From the NCBI RefSeq assembly GCF_018687575.1, contig NZ_CP061297.1:1184821-1248820 (forward strand): a DNA stretch of 64,000 bases. The letters run 5' to 3'. This document shows positions 62,025 to 64,000 of this stretch, in pieces. Every line of letters starts with the position of its first letter. Position 1 is the first letter of the stretch. A program made the translations under genes and the position numbers. This stretch comes from Polynucleobacter asymbioticus (GTDB taxonomy: Bacteria > Pseudomonadota > Gammaproteobacteria > Burkholderiales > Burkholderiaceae). The notes under the pieces were generated by a model that was not told the DNA's origin, searched no databases, and saw only the letters and a list, made by a program, of their open reading frames with translations.

Positions 62025-62540
62025 ATGAAACCTGAATATCTAGAACCGTGGAAACAAATCTACCCGACTAAAACTGAACTAACTAAAGCTTGGTCTGATT
62101 GGTTTCAATCTAAAACTGATGAATGGGAACTATTTACTATGACTGTAGTTTTTAAGTCCGGCGGGAAAGTAGCTAGACCAGATAAATGGTGTTCTGAATA
62201 TAAAACCAGAGTTCTACAAAAAATTAGACGAGCAATTGAACCAAACCAAAAAAACCAAGAACTAGCTATACCTTTTGAGGAGTTCTTTTATTACGAGAAA
62301 GATGATTCTCCATTCTATAGAGTTTCACGGTCACATAAACCACATCACATACACTCGTTAATACCAATCAGAAAATCTCAAGTCTATCGTTTTTGGTCTA
62401 TTGATAAAAATGACTTAAAAAGGAAAATTAAGAAAGATTTAAATTCCATTAAAACTATTCAATCAGTTGATGTTGAAAGAATAAAGCCTGATCAAACTAT
62501 AGACTGGATTAGTTATATCCTAAAAGGTAAATCAATTTAG
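62025..62540 (+). CDS. HUH-endonuclease-like replication/mobilisation protein
   Basis: 171 residues. Three motifs in the order and spacing of HUH (rolling-circle Rep) endonucleases: LFTMTVV at 36-42 (motif I, usually xTLTx), the metal-binding H108-I109-H110 in KPHHIHSLIP (motif II), and Y164-I-L-K167 (motif III, catalytic tyrosine plus lysine) near the C-terminus. No helicase domain follows, so it is a minimal single-domain type. Such proteins nick DNA at a hairpin origin and stay bound through tyrosine. It could also be a transposase- or relaxase-like protein; function is inferred from motifs. Confidence 0.65.
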   Translation: MKPEYLEPWKQIYPTKTELTKAWSDWFQSKTDEWELFTMTVVFKSGGKVARPDKWCSEYKTRVLQKIRRAIEPNQKNQELAIPFEEFFYYEKDDSPFYRVSRSHKPHHIHSLIPIRKSQVYRFWSIDKNDLKRKIKKDLNSIKTIQSVDVERIKPDQTIDWISYILKGKSI

Positions 62541-63071
62541 TCTATGAAGTTTTCCGCGAGTACTGATGATGTAGTCTGAACTAAAGCTAGACCAGTTCCA
62601 GATGTAGTTGAAATACTGGTTCATGTAGAGAGGATTAATGATCGTAAAGATTGTTCCATTAAATAACCCGAATCTTTTGTACTGAAACTTAAGTTCACTA
62701 GGTTCAAAGTCTCCATCAAACTCTAGCTCTGAATTTCCGTTCTTAAACCCACTTTCTGAAACATAAAAGAATTCTTCTGTACCCGTCTTTTTCCTAGATG
62801 AACCAAGAATCGGAAGATAAGTTCTTTCATAGTCCGTTAATAGAGCCTCTTTAAGACCGATAGGAGCTTGGTTCACTTTTATTTCAAACGAGGGCTTTCC
62901 TTCGACTTGATAAAAGCCGTAGAGATCGTTTTCGTTGTTTCTCGTTGTTTTAAGACTCTCGTACAGTTCACCTGTTCGACCAGTTTTGATTAACTGTTTC
63001 AATTCCACCTTAGATATTGGTGTCGTAGATAACCGAAACATCTTTCCTTGAGCTAATAGCTTATTTTTCAT
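62532..63071 (-). CDS. Hypothetical protein convergent with the HUH-like gene
   Basis: 179 residues with a strong Shine-Dalgarno (AGGAGG) 4 bases before the ATG. The N-terminal third is basic and helical, the rest mixed alpha/beta with many Phe and Tyr (NPLYMNQYFNYIWNWSSF). No signal peptide or membrane helix. It overlaps the end of the HUH-like gene by 9 bases. Unknown function; similar placement next to Rep-like genes would suit an accessory or control protein. Confidence 0.65.
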   Translation of the reverse strand: MKNKLLAQGKMFRLSTTPISKVELKQLIKTGRTGELYESLKTTRNNENDLYGFYQVEGKPSFEIKVNQAPIGLKEALLTDYERTYLPILGSSRKKTGTEEFFYVSESGFKNGNSELEFDGDFEPSELKFQYKRFGLFNGTIFTIINPLYMNQYFNYIWNWSSFSSDYIISTRGKLHRLN

Positions 63072-63160
63072 ACTTCCTCCTGTGATCTATTTATTTCACC
63101 GAATTACTTACGTTAAAAATTAACTAAATAGAAATACCATCAAAAACACAAGGAGGGGCT

Positions 63161-63355
63161 TTGACAAAGGTCTTAAATAGAAATCAAATTTTAGGAATCA
63201 GAACTACAGAAGATTTTGTTAAGAGATTCGATTCTTTATGTAATCGACTGGGTTACAACAGAAGTGAAATCATTAGATACGCTTTAAAACGCTTTTATAA
63301 CGAGCATTTCAACAATCCAGAGGGCTTTTCGAGAGTCAGAAAGGAACTTTACTGA
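63161..63355 (+). CDS. Ribbon-helix-helix (CopG-type) DNA-binding protein
   Basis: 64 residues from a TTG start that has a perfect AGGAGG five bases upstream. A beta strand (ILGIRTTEDFVKRFDSLCNRLG) followed by NRSEIIRYALKRFYNEHF gives the ribbon-helix-helix pattern of CopG/MetJ regulators. Such proteins control plasmid copy number, conjugation or toxin-antitoxin units. Its stop overlaps the next ORF start (TGATG). Confidence 0.8.
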   Translation: MTKVLNRNQILGIRTTEDFVKRFDSLCNRLGYNRSEIIRYALKRFYNEHFNNPEGFSRVRKELY

Positions 63356-63537
63356 TGATGGGATTTTTAGAGTGGGTCGAATTTAATAAGAAGAAAAAGC
63401 AAAAGGAAGAAAAGAATGTCGGATCAATTAGCCAAGCAGGTTCAAAAAACGGGAATGTCGATATCAAAAGAGAAGCTGATCGATTTGATCAAGAAATCCC
63501 AGAACCAATCGTTTACCGTTTCTCAGACCCAAGGTAG
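63355..63537 (+). CDS. Small lysine-rich ORF coupled to the RHH gene
   Basis: 60 residues with the start overlapping the RHH stop (TGATG). Lysine-rich N-terminal third (NKKKKQKEEK) and a Pro/acidic tail. It overlaps another ORF at 63416-63562 in a different frame for 122 bases; only one may be the protein-coding one. No family recognised, so it is listed with low confidence. Confidence 0.4.
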   Translation: MMGFLEWVEFNKKKKQKEEKNVGSISQAGSKNGNVDIKREADRFDQEIPEPIVYRFSDPR

Positions 63538-63562
63538 TAAAGCGCTTGTGGTCGTCATTTAA
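63416..63562 (+). CDS. Small overlapping ORF, alternative to the previous one
   Basis: 48 residues in the frame shifted by one from the 63355 ORF. The ATG follows a GGAAG Shine-Dalgarno by 7 bases. The product has a helix-rich amphipathic N-terminus (MSDQLAKQVQKTGMSISKEKL) followed by IDLIKKSQNQSF and a hydrophobic end ALVVVI, which looks more like a natural small protein than its overlapping neighbour. It is shorter than usual cut-offs and easily missed. It ends exactly where the following convergent gene's stop lies (63563). Confidence 0.5.
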   Translation: MSDQLAKQVQKTGMSISKEKLIDLIKKSQNQSFTVSQTQGSKALVVVI

Positions 63563-64000
63563 CTAGGGATTCTTAAAGTACTTTTCAACAATCGAGTCAA
63601 ATCCACTCATAGAATGGCTAACCACACGACTTTTAGGCTTTTGAATTAAGTCGTTAACCAAAAAGACTCGACCATTCGTCTTAAGCAGCTCGGTGATCTC
63701 CTCGTAACTATCCAACACATAAAAGTAAGCACTTTCATGTTGAATACATTTATTTTTGACTACTAAAGTATTCCCAGCTGAGGTAAGTAGGAGGGTTAAA
63801 TCTTCACTGTCCTTTTTACAATTCACGCTTGGATTCACATAATAGAAACAAATATCTTTACACGTAATACCTAGCTCAGAATCCTCGTTATTAATCGTAT
63901 GAGCGTTTTTATAACTTCCACCGATTGTTAGCTTCCATTCGTCAATTGGATTTGATCTTGAAGAAAAAGATACAAAAGCGAGTGATAGGAATAGCAGTCT
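63563..64000 (-). CDS. Exported Cys-containing protein, N-terminally truncated by window
   Basis: The frame is open from the stop at 63563 to the window end (base 64000), so the true start is outside; a GTG at 63838 is only an internal codon. The visible start RLLFLSLAFVSFSS is a signal peptide end, then IDEWKLTIGGSYKNAHTINNEDSE, and several cysteines (ITCKDICFYY, VNCKK, NKCIQH) that could form disulfides. The C-terminus has FLVNDLIQKPKSRVVSHSMSGFDSIVEKYF. Probably periplasmic; not recognised as a named family. Confidence 0.6.
   Translation of the reverse strand, partial: RLLFLSLAFVSFSSRSNPIDEWKLTIGGSYKNAHTINNEDSELGITCKDICFYYVNPSVNCKKDSEDLTLLLTSAGNTLVVKNKCIQHESAYFYVLDSYEEITELLKTNGRVFLVNDLIQKPKSRVVSHSMSGFDSIVEKYFKNP

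Larger units (their letters stand above)
57747..64000. mobile_element. Putative genomic island, right end outside window
   Basis: From just after the tRNA-fMet terminators to the window end, base composition turns visibly AT-rich, and genes are short, orphan and in mixed orientation. It contains a serine recombinase, an HUH-endonuclease-like protein, an RHH protein, a HEPN-like protein and a broken lipoprotein gene. The tetranucleotide TCGA is unusually frequent (20 by eye in 58081-59880 against 8 in an equally long core stretch, 24181-25980). No duplicate of the tRNA 3' end was found within the window, so tRNA-targeted integration is not proven. Confidence 0.65.

Overview
The window looks like a chromosomal segment of a freshwater-type betaproteobacterium. 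Product order and protein sequence suggest Burkholderiaceae, most likely Polynucleobacter or a close relative. This is recognition of gene order and proteins (smc-zipA-ligA, the pyrH-to-rnhB envelope cluster, ratA/rnfH next to smpB, the Anbu proteasome cluster); no database search was possible. From 1 to about 57.7 kb it is ordinary, densely packed core genome. From about 57.75 kb to the window end it becomes visibly AT-richer, with small orphan genes typical of a mobile or accessory island.

Layout. 1-2.2 kb: the end of a GT9 glycosyltransferase, a PAP2 phosphatase and rlmJ. 2.2-13.4 kb (minus strand): a SOUL heme-binding-like protein, ldcA, tadA, queD, queE, two paralogous lipoproteins, a cobalamin-type radical SAM protein with a DUF455 ferritin-like protein, guaA, guaB, rnfH and ratA. 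13.5-18.1 kb (plus): smpB, then a four-gene cluster of circularly permuted ATP-grasp, alpha-E protein, transglutaminase and Anbu peptidase. 18.1-21.7 kb: a VOC protein, an HMG-CoA-lyase-like enzyme and a CaiB-type CoA-transferase, with a divergent LysR regulator. 21.8-25.1 kb: ppsA and its divergent regulator ppsR. 25.1-40.1 kb (minus): rpsB-tsf, a terminator, then pyrH-frr-uppS-cdsA-dxr-rseP-bamA-ompH-lpxD-fabZ-lpxA-lpxB-rnhB-trmH-type methyltransferase. This block links translation, undecaprenol and phospholipid precursors, outer-membrane protein assembly and lipid A synthesis. 40.3-43.8 kb (plus): map and glnD. 43.8-50.4 kb (minus): smc, zipA-like, ligA. 50.6-53.5 kb (plus): dapD, dapE, prmB. 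53.5-57.4 kb (minus): kup, a small coiled-coil exported protein, radA. 57.56 kb: initiator tRNA-Met with its own promoter and two tandem terminators.

The accessory region starts directly after the tRNA. It holds a HEPN-like protein, a frameshifted lipoprotein gene, a small membrane protein, a serine recombinase, several orphans, a 171-residue protein with the three motifs of an HUH (rolling-circle) endonuclease preceded by a long perfect-as-RNA hairpin, a ribbon-helix-helix protein, overlapping small ORFs, and a truncated secreted protein. The HUH gene plus hairpin plus RHH protein is the best candidate for an undescribed replicating or mobilising module. The right end of the island lies outside the window.

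All calls come from reading the sequence; functions of families are established knowledge, and links between genes are inference unless stated.
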